NCBI GenBank assembly: GCA_029204225.1
Contig: CM055097.1
Coordinates: forward strand, 37,126,976-37,190,975
Direction of reading: 5' to 3'
Source of the DNA: Diphasiastrum complanatum
Lineage: Eukaryota > Streptophyta > Lycopodiopsida > Lycopodiales > Lycopodiaceae
Length of the DNA stretch: 64,000 bases
Shown in pieces: positions 24,363 to 35,101 of the stretch (its first letter is position 1; the number at the start of each line of letters is the position of its first letter). Both the position numbers and the translations under genes were made by a program. The notes under the pieces were generated by a model. That model saw only the letters and a list, made by a program, of their open reading frames with translations. It did no database searches and was not told where the DNA came from.

Positions 24363-25950
24363 ATGGCCTCCTCATTTTCTGAAGACTCTAGCACCAAGCA
24401 GGTGATCCAACGGGAGATACCCTCAGCCACCCAGATTTGGCCCTTGCCTTCTAACACTCTGATTCAACCATGGCTTCAGACTGTTGGCCCACTTCTAGAG
24501 GCAATGGGTTTGTTCCCGGAGCTTTTCAATTCTGACATTAACATGGGCCTCGCCCTTCACGCTTACGCCACCTGGGAAGCGCCGAAGTCACGTTTCCACT
24601 TCATGTACCAAGGTACCACGTACACATGGACTCGATGGTCACCGTCGGCATTATGTCCGGTGACTGTCAGCCCATCTCCCATGATCAGACAAAAGCCCTG
24701 ATCAAACCTTTTATCACCCAGACTGCACCGGAGATTCCGATCCAAACTAACAACGGTTACCTAATGAAGACTATCACGAAATCCATCACACAGGTGGTTG
24801 CACATCTGTTGACCAACTTTTTGGTTGTTTCAACATTTTGCAAGGACATAATCAAGTCCACGCTACTGAGTCAGATAGTGGAGTCCTTCTTGGGATTCCA
24901 TGGCCCCACGGTCGTGCCATACGACTGGCATGCCTTTTTCATTCACGAACTAACCATCTCCATCAAACCCAACACCCGTGATCGTATCACAACAGGCCCC
25001 TTGCTGTGTGACTTTTCCTGTGCACTTCTCGAGACGAAAGTGCATGATTTTCGTCGCTCCAGCCTTCTATCTTCCATTGTGCCGCACACTAACCTCTATC
25101 CGCCATCTGTTGCATCCACATCTTCCCAAACTGCAGTTACTGACACGACGGCCAGCAAAAAAATATGTGGCGTTGCCCCTTCTTCCTCATCTCCACCTAC
25201 CACCAGACGACGTGCCACCACCACACCAGTAACCACTCGCCCTGGCCAAACAAGCCCTCAAGGCTTGCCAACAGTACATGGAGAAGAAGACCCAACCAAC
25301 CCCACTGGTGATTCCACCGCCACCTATTTTTGATGCTGCACAGGCAAGCACTAGCCAGGACCAAGGCTAGCAAGCAGCAGGGGTGATAAGTCAAGATCAA
25401 AGGTCCGAAGGCAAAAACCAAGGACCAGTTGATACGGGTGCTGAAACATGGGACCAAGGCACAAACACCGGCTCTAGCCATAACCATGAGGAAGGACAAG
25501 CCCAAAGTCCGTGGAGGAGAAAATCAACGAATTTCTAGCCAAGTATCCCCACGAGTCATCAAGAGGTGGCTGGCAGATTTCATTTTCGGCCCAGACAATA
25601 AAAGGCAACGAGCTGCAAGCACTACCTGCCCTCCAACCACAACCAGAGTGGCGTCAACAGCTCTTTGAACGGGACCCTGTGGCCATCAGGGCCATGTGAC
25701 AAGTCCGCAACAACTATGGGTGAACGCACACTTCTTGCCATGCACACGACGATCCAACTGGGCGGAATGTGGCATTCCTCTAGACAAAATCACCATCCAA
25801 AACTTTAACTGGCCAAGAATTCCATCAGAGCATGGTTGGGATACGAATGTAGATGCCCGAAGGGCTCTCACCCTATTTGCCAATAAATATTTTAACTATC
25901 TTGATCCAACAATTCGCGCGGCAGCCACTTATGCCTGAGCCTTAGAGCAT
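24363..25950 (+). pseudogene. Third ORF of element A, function unknown
   Basis: Begins ATGGCCTCCTCATTTTC in the same orientation as gag-pol. The first 86 or so codons read SATQIWPLPSNTLIQPWLQ and NMGLALHAYATWEAP. A frameshift near 24630 is needed to continue into the next open frame, up to 25333. That part reads THGPTVVPYDW-type sequence (at 24899-24930: FHGPTVVPYDWHAFF), then a Ser/Thr/Pro-rich tail (25080-25330). Weaker continuation to about 25950 has more stops. I see no signal peptide, clear membrane span, fusion-type motif or enzyme motif. Position downstream of integrase matches the place of the extra or env-like ORF in Athila-type elements. Function should be left open. Confidence 0.5.
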
Positions 25951-26084
25951 TTAATGGGAATTGAAACCAAGTGGGACAATTTTCTTCACCAGTTCTTGAA
26001 GGCATAGGTTTTTCGTTGTTTTGCATTTGATCTATGTGCAAGATAGAAATTCATTTAAATCCACACTTGTCTATCTTTTCTTAA
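25951..26084. other. Short spacer, nothing recognised
   Basis: The 3' LTR of element A would be expected hereabouts, but no polypurine tract or LTR start could be identified. The element may be cut off at its 3' end. Confidence 0.4.
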
Positions 26085-26480
26085 ATTTTCTCCCACAATC
26101 TTATGATCATCAACCTTTCATCATCTTAAATGCTTAGAAACATTATGATTTTTCAATCACTTGTCTCTCCTATTCAACACTTTTTCCAACTCCAACGGTA
26201 CTCTAGATGAAATGTCCTCGATGAAGTCCAAATCATCAATGGAGTTATGAAAACTTAACTTAAGTCAACTTACATGGATCACAAGACGCACTTTACTTCC
26301 TTCAGGAAAATCTAATTGATAAGCTAGAAATCCAACTCCTATCACTATCTTATAAGATCCATAGTATTCACTCATGTTATTCCATAGTTTGTAGAAATAC
26401 ACGGGAATCACCAATAGGTGGGTCGAAACAACAACGACAACTATTGAAGGGTCTGACAAATATTTGTCGAAGATTAACAC
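26085..26480 (-). pseudogene. Chromovirus integrase C-terminus and chromodomain remnant
   Basis: On the minus strand, the region around 26440-26250 reads LWNNMSEYYGSYKI...FLAYQLDFPEGSK followed by VIHVS, a stop and LK. This matches the GPY/F-type end of chromovirus integrases (KLxPRYYGPF...AYxLxLPEGSxIHPVFHVSxLK). Further on (about 26200-26110) it reads PLELEKVLNRRDK, stop, LKNHNVSKHLR, the start of a chromodomain whose conserved Trp codon has become TGA. Chromodomains steer integration toward marked chromatin. No other part of the element is seen. Confidence 0.7.
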
Positions 26481-27389
26481 ACTACGTCACCACTTGTTAT
26501 AAAGCTAATGATTTGCTCTAACCATAGTTAGCAAGTAATTACCGTGTGACCTAACTGGATAAGTGACAGTGCAATATGGCTAAGTGCCAATTGCAATCAA
26601 TGGCCAAATAGTAACTCATGCGACATTCCTAAGTAGTATAAATAGTTGAACATTTTATAAAGTTATAAGAAACTTGTTTTTCAAATTTATAGATTATTGC
26701 TAAAGCATTATTGATTAGCGGAAGTGCATTAGATAGAGATGATCAGAGATTCATGATTAGTTTTGAGTACACGGTTGCATCTGCTATTGTCTTGTGCTTG
26801 CTATTCATCTGGTTTGTACATGTACACCCAATTACCAACTTGAAACTCACGAGGAGATCTTTTCATATTCACTTAAGTTCTTGTCTGATATTGAGCATCT
26901 GCACATTTTCAAGAGCCCACTATGGATTTGCCTACATGTCATGGTCACATTCTAGATTTTAGTCCTTAAATCTCAACATATATAGGTGATCTAGGCCAAA
27001 ATCCATATATAATGTATTATGGAAGGAGTCGGTTTTGACTAGTAAGGAGTCTTAGGCAAGGCTCAGAGGTCGAGCCTGTGATTCCTTATTGGGAAAATAT
27101 CATTTGCCAGGGCTACTTCCATTGCGTATTGAGCATTGTGGCTTTTTGTTCCCATGAACATTGTGAAACAAAATCAACATCTAGAAAATGAAATCATCAT
27201 AAGCAATTTGTGTTGCTCATTTTACTTTTTGATTATACTAAAAAACGGACAGAAAAACATTCAAGTGCCCATTATGTGATGAATATTATTCATTCCACAT
27301 TTTTCAAAATAGTATTCAATAAAGAAACGAAAATTTATGTTCAAGCATAGGTTGTTGTATAGTAAATTATCAAGAAGAAAGTATCATGC

Positions 27390-27391
<2 letters not shown>
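26481..27391. other. Noncoding stretch
   Basis: No supported gene. One frame at 26711-26962 has hydrophobic segments but no resemblance to a known protein. Confidence 0.45.
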
Positions 27392-27464
<73 letters not shown>

Positions 27465-27514
27465 AGAAGAAGAAGAAGAAGAAGAAGAAGAAAAAGAAGA
27501 AGAAGAAGAAGATC
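27392..27514. repeat. Compound (GA)n(GAA)n microsatellite
   Basis: (GA)35 at 27392-27461 passes directly into a (GAA)n tract to about 27514, interrupted once by AAAAAG. Frames across it are artefacts. Confidence 0.95.
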
Positions 27515-28390
27515 TTGTATTCAATAAGAAAAAATTATAATACAAAGGAGAGAGAGGAGAAGAGTCTACATACTTCTCCAAGAGTTGTTTGTGGTATTAT
27601 GCCACTTCCTTATGTTTCTATGTTGAATCTAGGGCCATCTTACATATCCAAATGGTTATCTAATTTAAATGAAAAGATTTACCTCCACTTGTGGCTTGAC
27701 TTCAAAGTGGCAACTAGCCATCTAGAAGGTTAAGAAATTTAATATCTAACCTAGATGCAATCTTGCCACTGATGACATCTAGTGGTTTAGAATCAAGAGG
27801 AGGCCAATGGGGTGGCTTGGGCAACTTGGATCCACCCCCCAAACGTCTTTATTATAGTACATAAATAGATCTAAACACCTCCAAGTTCATTTGTAACTAG
27901 TCTTGAAGAGACAAGTCTAATTTGTGATTTGATCTTACATTGGTTGTGAATATAGTGAGATCTTCATATCATAGTGCTATCAAACTTTCATCACGGCCAC
28001 TTGGATGTCAAATTGCTGATTTTTTTATAGTATCTAAGCTATTTGCTTTTCATATTGAATAATTTGCCTAGATGTTTTGGTAGTCTTGTGCATACGTTGT
28101 CAAGTGTAGGTATCTACACTGTTGGTTTGTATTAAGCTCCATTAAGCAAGATCTTTTGTTCATATTTTCATGAGGCCCTCAACAAAATAATATCAACACC
28201 CATGTAGGAGAAGTTGCTACACACTTTACATCATGAAGTTGTTTAAATGCTATATAACCCGCCTTGTGATGTGTTGCTTGAAAGGATATGGATGATCAAA
28301 TTGCAACCCCTTAGTCTTGTCATCTTATAATGCCTTCGTGGGAATATATTCTCACGAGTCACTTTTATAGTTTCATAGAGTTAATGATTG
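27515..28390. other. Noncoding stretch before the MADS cluster
   Basis: Nothing recognised. The homology that links the two minus-strand MADS copies stops at about 28391. Confidence 0.5.
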
Positions 28391-28438
28391 GGTCAAAAGA
28401 AGCATCGCAGAAATGACTGTGATCATCAAATTGATTAT

Positions 28439-29525
28439 TCAGAAGTTTCTGTATGCTTGTATCTCAATCTGATCAGGCAAGGTGAAAGACAGGACCTCTA
28501 CTCTTCTCTTCTGCCTGATGCGAGTTAGTGCCATAAATGCCTCCTCTTCAAGTTTCAGCAAATCATTCAGTGTCAAATGAGAAAGGTCCTCTCCATACAT
28601 ATGCCTGCCAAATTCAGAAGACCCGCCAGCTTAATATAAAACTTTATTTGGTTAGATAAGTAGACATCTGGAATAAACCACAAGAAGGATGACAAGGAGG
28701 TAAGGGTTCTACCTGATTGTCTGGTTGCATTGTTCCAATTCACGCTTTAGCCGACTTATTTCCTGAACATTCGAAAAGCCAAATTCTTAGATAAAGCAAG
28801 ATCATTGAATGTAAGGAGCTGTTGGTTTGCACAGTGGCAGTGACTATCTGCAAGAATATGGCCTCAATTGGAGGCAGCTATTTGACAGCTATTTGGATGA
28901 TAAGCGCAACTGACTAACTGCCCAATCAAAACCCAAATAGAACTGCTACATTTGTACCCTTTCTCAAAAAGCTTTAATGATTTCAAGAGCATCTTACATC
29001 AAGATCTTTAACAATGTCAAACTTCAAGCTACATCGGTAAGAGGTATATCTACGCACAGCTCCGTTCATATCCCTGAAAGAGACACAAAGAGTGAGGTGG
29101 GGATGCACCATCCACATGAGTGCTTTGAGAACAAAAGACCTACGGAAATAAAAGCCATTTCATCAATCTTCTTTTCCAAAATAAAGCTTGTATAATTCCA
29201 AAAGCTTCAACCTCCTGATTTTATTTTCTCCTCGCATTGACAGCACACACAATGAAATGAATGCACACTCTAGTGCTGGTGATCACACAATAATATGTAT
29301 TATTGGAATTTCAAATATTTCAGTGTAGTTTGAATCATACCCAGTGCTGCAATACTGAAACAGCTTCCCTGATTTTGAGATTATGATAAGTGCAACTTGG
29401 GCATCACATTGAATTGCCAGCTGATGAGCTTTGTTCCCTAATTGTTTCCTGCAATTGACAAACATCTTACCCAGCTTTGCATGATCGTCTATTTTTTTTG
29501 GCTTGGTACTCTTACGCCTCCCCAT
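28439..29525 (-). pseudogene. MADS-box (MIKC-like) gene copy 1, truncated
   Basis: Four exons can be read on the minus strand. Exon 1 (29525-29341, 185 nt) encodes a MADS domain with IQCDAQVALIIISKSGKLF; the N-terminal arm and the basic KRR/LLKKA region are changed to FVNCRKQLGNKAHQ. Exon 2 (29073-28998) is the I region (DMNGAVRRYTS). Exon 3 (28762-28713, EISRLKRELEQCNQTIR) and exon 4 (28604 to about 28502, HMYGEDLSHLTLNDLLKLEE) are K-box parts. All junctions have GT and AG and phases match the plus-strand gene at 39665. Reading through exon 4 ends at TGA 28441-28439. The C-terminal exon of copy 2 is missing because the duplicated block ends about 28391. MADS proteins are nuclear DNA-binding regulators; the damaged basic region argues against CArG-box binding. 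Pseudogene is my preferred call, although the frame itself is open. Confidence 0.75.
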
Positions 29526-30136
29526 TGATCAAGCACTTCTTGCTAGAGTCTACCTGTCCTGCTAGGAAAAAAAAGTTCCATACATAAAGATCCTTGGACA
29601 AGAAGTCAAACCTTGCACTGTGTTATAGACAGACATAGCAGGATAGTTAGTAAGCCTCCATTGAGCTGCTCGTGCCTGAAAATTTGACTGTGCTATCAGT
29701 GAGGTGCTTCTGCAAGCTTTAGACTACTTCTGGATGTAATTTCTGGGAAGAGTTTTGCAAAGATTAAGCAAGCTCTGCAATTTACAGACTGTAAATGAAA
29801 TATTTATATGAACTAGAAACATTTGAATCTGAGAACAAATCAATTCTTCTCATTTGAATCAATTCTCATTAACACAGAAAGCAATACAAAGAGAACCATC
29901 TGCTAAAATGGAAATAGAATGAGGGTATCAATTTGAAATTAGTCCTCAAATAGAATGTAATTTTGTTTGTAGCAAAGCAGTGAGTGCTGTTGTGCTTGCA
30001 TACCTGTTTGCTATCAGGATGCAGCCTTTCCTGTCCTTGCGTAATTAGGCCAAATCCATGAGCAGTCGTCCTTCACAATTCAATTATATCTCATTTTATG
30101 CAGAAGAATCCTCACAAGAAAGCTCTCCAGGACATA

Positions 30137-30138
<2 letters not shown>
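29526..30138. other. Upstream region of MADS copy 1
   Basis: No gene. It is homologous to 36359-37223 upstream of MADS copy 2 and therefore part of the duplication. A CT tract (GA in gene orientation) closes it. Confidence 0.5.

Positions 30139-30209
<71 letters not shown>
30139..30209. repeat. (CT)n microsatellite, 71 bp
   Basis: CT dinucleotide tract about 615 bp upstream of the MADS copy 1 start codon; it reads GA in the direction of that gene. Confidence 0.95.
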
Positions 30210-30212
<3 letters not shown>

Positions 30213-30541
30213 ATATAAAAGATTTGAATTGAGATGGAGAAGTTATTTGAAATGTTTCCACTTTCTATTTTTTTTCTTGGAGGTCCCTCAGGCGAATTTG
30301 CACGTGTTAGCAGTTTGGCCTCGGCCCACTAGAAATGCACCATGTGGCAGCAGTACCTAGGCCCTGCCCGAATGGATAGGTGCTCAGGAAAAATATGTTC
30401 TGCAGGCATTAGCATCATTGTCCTTCGAGCACTAGCACCATTTTTTGTGCACATCATTGAGACGTCGCACCGGGGCACCGACGCCACTTTGTCTAGCATA
30501 GGACATTTTAGTGGGCACCAACACCATTTTCATGTTGCACC

Positions 30542-31920
30542 TGTTGAGGGATGTTGGTGAGGCATGTTGGTCAAGCCATGCACGGGCTTGTGCGCCTGCC
30601 TGCGTGAAGGTGCCTGAGTGCACGTTGTTTTCCTCATTGTCCCATAAGTAACTGCTTGCCTTGGGTTCTTCTCCATATAAGAAGTAAGTTGCACATTGTC
30701 TCCTGTCCCCTGGTACCAGCCCTTTTGGGGTCAGGAACAAGCGGGTGGCTAGGCTGTTGGGGGTGGGATCCCAACACGCGACCCGCATGCGTGCATGTGG
30801 CCAGTGGGCCAAATTTTGTAATATGGTATCAGAGCCAGTGGGGGGTTCCTTTGCCTGTGCTTGCTTGAGTGGGGGTGTTAGGGATGTTTGTCAAGCCATG
30901 CACAGGCTTGTGCGCCTGCCTGTGTGAAGGTGTCTGAGTGCATGTTGTTCTCCTCATTGTCCCATAAGTAACTGCTTGCCTTGGGTTCCTCTCCATATAA
31001 GAAGTAAGTTGCACATTGTCTCCAGTCCCCTGGTACCAGCCCTTTTGGGGTCAGGAACAAGCGGGTGGCTAGGCGGTTGGGGGTGAGACCCACACGCGTG
31101 CATGTGGCCAATGGGCCAAATTTTGTAATATGGTATCAGAGCCAGTGGGGGGTTCCTTTGCCTGTGCTTGCTTGAGTGGGGGTGTTAGGGATGTTTGTCA
31201 AGCCATGCACAAGCTTGTGCGCCTGCCTGCGTGAAGGTGTATGAGTGCACATTGTTCTCCTCATTGTCCCATAAGTAACTGCTTGCCTTGGGTTCCTCTC
31301 CATATAAGAAGTAAGTTGCACATTGTCTCCAGTCCCCTGGTACCAACCCTTTTGGGGTCAGGAACAAGCGGGTGGCTAGGCGGTTGGGGGTGGGACCCCA
31401 ACACGCGACCCGCATGCGTGCATGTGGCCCACTCAGCCCTTTTGGGGTCAGGAACAAGCGGGTGGCTAGGCGGTTGGGGGTTGGACCCCAACACGCGACC
31501 CGCACGCGTGCATGTGGCCAGTGGGCCAAATTTTGTAATATGGTATCAGAGCCAGTGGGGGGTTCCTTTGCCTGTGCTTGCTTGAGTGGGGGTGTTGAGG
31601 GATGTTTGCCAAGCCATGACATGGGTTTCCTTTGCTTGTGCTTGCTTGAGTGGGGGTGTTGAGGGATGTTGGTCAAGCCACAAACAAGCTTGTGTGCCTG
31701 CCTACGTGAAGGTTCCTGAGTGCACGTTGTTCTCCTCATTGTCCCATAAGTAACTGCTTGCCTTGGGTTCCTCTCCATATAAGAAGTAAGTTGCACATTG
31801 TCTCCAGTCCCCTGGTACCAGCCCTTTTGGGGTCAAGAACAAGCGAGTGGCTAGGCGGTTGGGGGTGGGATCCCGCGACCCGCACGTGTGCATGTGGCTA
31901 GTGGCCCAAATTTTGTAATA
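30542..31920 (+). mobile_element. Tandem array of a miniature LTR retrotransposon (TRIM-like)
   Basis: Repeating unit: an LTR (TGTTGAGGGATG...TTTTGTAATA, about 255-280 bp), a tRNA-Met primer site TGGTATCAGAGCC, about 26 bp, and a G-rich GAGTGGGGG polypurine-like end, then the next LTR. LTR1 30542-30823; PBS 30824-30836; LTR2 30876-31130; PBS 31131-31143; LTR3 31183-31540 (with an internal duplication of about 110 bp); PBS 31541-31553; LTR4 only its first 30 bp (31593-31622); LTR5 31657-31920. The inter-LTR part is about 52 bp. The array as a whole is bordered by a perfect 5-bp duplication GCACC (30537-30541 and 31921-31925), which fixes both ends. Each LTR has a CCATATAAG TATA-like box. No protein is encoded, so movement needs proteins from another element. 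LTRs end TG...TA rather than TG...CA. Confidence 0.88.
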
Positions 31921-31925
31921 GCACC

Positions 31926-32199
31926 GGCCTGCCGACATCGGCGAAACTCACCCAGGCACAAGTTGGTGCCATTTCTTTGCGAGCACCAGCGGTACTCTCT
32001 CGGGCACCCACATGCATGTGAGATGATTGTCCAGTTTGCAATATATGACCTACTAGACAAAGCAGGGGTTTGGTAATGGGATAATCTTTTTGGCTGTCCG
32101 ATGATGTGGCACATTGGGCAACTAAAATTTTAAAAAGAAACAGAAAAAGATGTAGAACAACTGCTGCCACTTTGAGAGGGAGCTGTAGAACAACTGATC
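31926..32199. other. Noncoding flank of the TRIM array
   Basis: Repeats of GGCACC/GCACCAG phrases occur on both sides of the array (30460-30541 and 31921-32015), showing that the array split a pre-existing GCACC-rich stretch. No gene seen. Confidence 0.5.
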
Positions 32200-32760
32200 A
32201 GACAGATCTTAATTCTACCAACAAAGCGCGCAATTTACTTGACAAAGGATGAGAAAGAAATGAACACGAACTCGAAACTTTTCTATTCGTGACCAACTCG
32301 AAAAGATTCGCGAAATTTGTCTTGCAGTGAAAAGATTTGCGAAACAGTGTCTTGTGGAGGCTCATGGCTTTCTTGTTGAAGCTCGAAAGATTCATGAACA
32401 AAATCTTGTCACAAAATTTTCTATTCCTTGATCAAGCCTTAGATGTCGCAAAATTGTCGTGAACAATTCGAAAAATCTTCTGGACTGTTCTTCAAGATCA
32501 CCTGTCGCAAAACTATCTTGAAAAGTTCGTGAAATATTCTAGCTTCCTTCGACGATCATAACTTTTGCTACAGAGCACCAAATTGGATGTTGTAAAGCAC
32601 AATATAGAGGGATAGTAGATTAATAAGATGCCCGCCATGTCACTCTAAGCTATATTGTGCACACATGTGAGTTTCGCGAAATAGTTTAAACTGTTGAACT
32701 ATGCCAGTTTTGCGAAACTGTCGTGAACATAGTTCATTTATGCAGACTGTCGCGAAAGTA
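32200..32760. repeat. TCGCGAAA/TTCGTGAA motif-rich stretch
   Basis: Short phrases TTCGCGAAA, TTTGCGAAAC, TCGTGAAC and GTCGCAAAA recur about a dozen times in 500 bp. It precedes a gag fragment of the element A/B family, so it is probably a leader of a related element with a different motif. Confidence 0.5.
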
Positions 32761-32927
32761 ATGTATTTCTGCAGACTTGTTCTAAATGCTAATTTCATGA
32801 AAGTCCTTGAAGATGGCCAAGTCTTCAATGATTTCAAATTATTGAACTTAACATCTGAACTTGAAATTATGATAGGATTGGTTACCCTTTGCTGGAGATC
32901 AGCTGGAAGTCCGTTGTAGACGTTCTC

Positions 32928-33045
32928 AATGGAACAACCCGTACTTGTCATGGCCTTCGGAGGGCACCTCACCTCGAGATGCCAAAATATGATGGATCAA
33001 CCGATCTCATCAGATTCCTCCCGATCTACGAGCAAGCATGCAAAG
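32928..33045 (+). pseudogene. Ty3/gypsy gag N-terminal fragment (A/B family)
   Basis: In one frame EQPVLVM and in another HLEMPKYDGSTDLIRFLPIY then EQACKV, equivalent to about 15965-16080 of element A and 60950-60800 of element B. Only about 40 codons remain; the sequence leaves homology after EQACKV. Confidence 0.75.
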
Positions 33046-33229
33046 TAGGTGGACAAGGCTGTGTAGGAGGCAAAACAACAAGTGCATATCCTTCAAAGCC
33101 AACTCGAAATGGCATAGTTGGAAAAGGAGTGCATCTTGAAGTAGTTGGATAATGTGGTAGTAGAAAGATAGCCTCCTACATACCTATATGTCCTTTTGTA
33201 AATATTGTTTCATGACTTGTTTCTACATT

Positions 33230-33420
33230 AGACTGCTGGGATTTAGGGCCTATTTCTCACGAAAAAATTATCTACCTGGTCCACAAAGTTGACACTTACA
33301 AAGAAGCTTTGGCAAGATTCCAAAGTAAGTTTGATAACTATAAGTTGATGGCAACACAAGAGCTAGAAAAGGGAAAGGAGATAATAAAGCACTATGAGCA
33401 AAAATTTGTTGCAGCCACAA
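33230..33420 (+). other. Charged, possibly coiled-coil open frame of unknown origin
   Basis: A frame with KVDTYKEALARFQSKFDNYK and ELEKGKEIIKHYEQKF looks helical and charged. Its apparent extension past 33420 is the complement of a copia fragment, so the true frame ends there or is chimeric. I do not recognise it. Confidence 0.3.
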
Positions 33421-34080
33421 AAAATCCACCTCGAAAATTTGAGAAAATCCTTTGGCAACTAACTGTCTCGCCTTCCAACGATCTATCTTTCCATCATCTT
33501 TGTATTTGACTCTATAAATTCACTTGCATCCTACAATATTCTTACTAGATGGTAGATCTATGACACCACATTTGATTTTTGATAGAGAATAATATTGTTT
33601 GTTCATCATTGATCTTCAATAATTTGCATTAGGATCAGTTATGGCCTCTTTTACGATGGCTGGCTCCTCCACAAAATAACAGGAGGCTTCATCCTCTTGT
33701 TCTAAATCACTAACTCTTGTAGAGTGTCTTGAAGACCTAAAAATTACATCTTGAATTTTTAAAGTGCTTACTATGTCATCAATAACCATTGACTTACCCT
33801 TTAGATCAAATAACTAATCTTCAAGACATATAACATCTCTACTAATAAAATTTCTTTTATCATAGGATTATCAAGTTTATATACTCTGCATCCAAAAGCG
33901 TATCCTACAAAAATCGACTTAGTGCTAGAATCATCTAGTTTTTTCTTGAGTTGTAGAAACTTGTGCAAAGGCAATATAGCCAAAAATTTGATGGTTTAGA
34001 CTATGTCCAAACCTCATCTAGTGTTTTTGCTTCCAACACCTTGGTTGTACATTGATTTTGAATGTATGTTTTTTTATTAC
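33421..34080 (-). pseudogene. Ty1/copia integrase end to RT start, fragment
   Basis: Read on the minus strand: TLDEVW...KPSNFW, then FLAILPLHKFLQ and KKLDDSSTKSIFVGYAFG (33975-33880), which is the copia integrase C-terminal block before RT. Further on are NKQYYSLSKIK (about 33600), LPSSKNIVGCK, stop, IYRVKYKDDGKIDRWKA and LVAKGFSQI (33430), the start of the copia RT. Multiple stops. Nothing of gag, protease or the RT core is present. Confidence 0.8.
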
Positions 34081-35101
34081 GGCTTCTATAAAAAATATTT
34101 TGGAAATGAGACATCATTCAACGTACTCTGTGCATCATTGATGAGTGTATGATTTTTAGGCTTAAAAATATCATTTGATTGAAGCATATAGCTAGTGGTG
34201 GAACTAAATAGCACGTTATCCACATTCAAGTGGTAAGATGTTCCTGGATAATATAATGGGCTCTTTGTTTATTCAAAGGTGTGGTTGGATATGGCTCTTT
34301 ATGACTACATTTTTTTTAGAATAGATTCATGTGGCAATTGAAACCATAATAGACAACCAATAGAGACACCATTCTTGTTTATTTATCTGTAGCAACAATC
34401 TCCTCCAAGCCAACTTTTTAAGCACAATTTCTCGTTCTGGATCAGATTTGTGTTTGAATTTTCTCATCAAATAAGCTGTTTTGCAGAGTGTTTGGGTGAT
34501 GAATAATGAATTCATTTCTTTTTGAATAGGCAGGTGTCAATATATATGCGTGCAATTTGCCTTAAAGCCACATTGGTAAACATATTACCTTCATAAAAGC
34601 CGTACATGATCAGTTTACAAAAACAGCTTGCAATACTTGACAGTGAAGCAGATCTGCCCAACTTCCCTAGCAGCATTGAAGTGTTCCAGAGCTATTGTAG
34701 AAAAGCTTACTGTTTCTGCTCTGATGCCACATAGCACTGAACTTAAAAATGTTTTGCAACTTTCACTAGTAGTAATCCAATCTGCAACAGGTGATTTTAT
34801 AAATTTAATTATATGGGCTAGCATAGGAATGAGCTGCACTTCATAAAAAGGTTTCAAAGCCAAAAGATAGCCTGCAACACACTGAGAAATATTCATTCAA
34901 TGATTTCCTTGATTATCTTCCAAACATTGCTTCACAGTCATGCAAAAAAGTGTCTTGAAATCGAGGTTCTTAGCGCCTGCGCATTCAGATGAGTACACAA
35001 AATATAATGTCAATCATGTATTGCAGAAAATTTAGTAAACTGGCTGAGACTGTTTTCATTGTAGCTCATCACGCTGTTCACTTACAGCAGCTGCAGAGAG
35101 G
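34081..35101. other. Noncoding stretch
   Basis: No supported gene. Short frames at 34327-34515 and 34615-34896 (minus) show no recognisable domain. Confidence 0.4.

Larger units (their letters stand above)
28391..30280. repeat. Segmental duplication, copy 1 (MADS copy 1 plus upstream region)
   Basis: Collinear, same-orientation match to about 35285-37375. It covers all four recognised MADS exons, their introns, about 600 bp of upstream DNA and the CT microsatellite at 30139-30209. Matching landmarks include AATTTGACTGTGC/AATTTGACTGTTC, CCTCACAAGAAAGCTCT and TTGAAATGTTTCCACTT. Copy 2 carries extra insertions, mostly upstream of the gene. Confidence 0.85.

Noticed and set aside
30542-31920. 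Cassandra-type TRIM with 5S rRNA promoter
   Set aside because: I looked for the 5S internal control region in the LTR and did not see it.
30656-31938. Repeated frames of 60-200 codons with similar products on both strands
   Set aside because: They are translations of the repeated TRIM LTR; similarity comes from the DNA repeat, and no start or frame is conserved in a coding manner.
33309-33509. Plus-strand coiled-coil-like frame taken as one gene
   Set aside because: Its second half is the complement of a clear copia integrase/RT fragment (33421-34080, minus), so only the first part is possibly real and was kept at low confidence.
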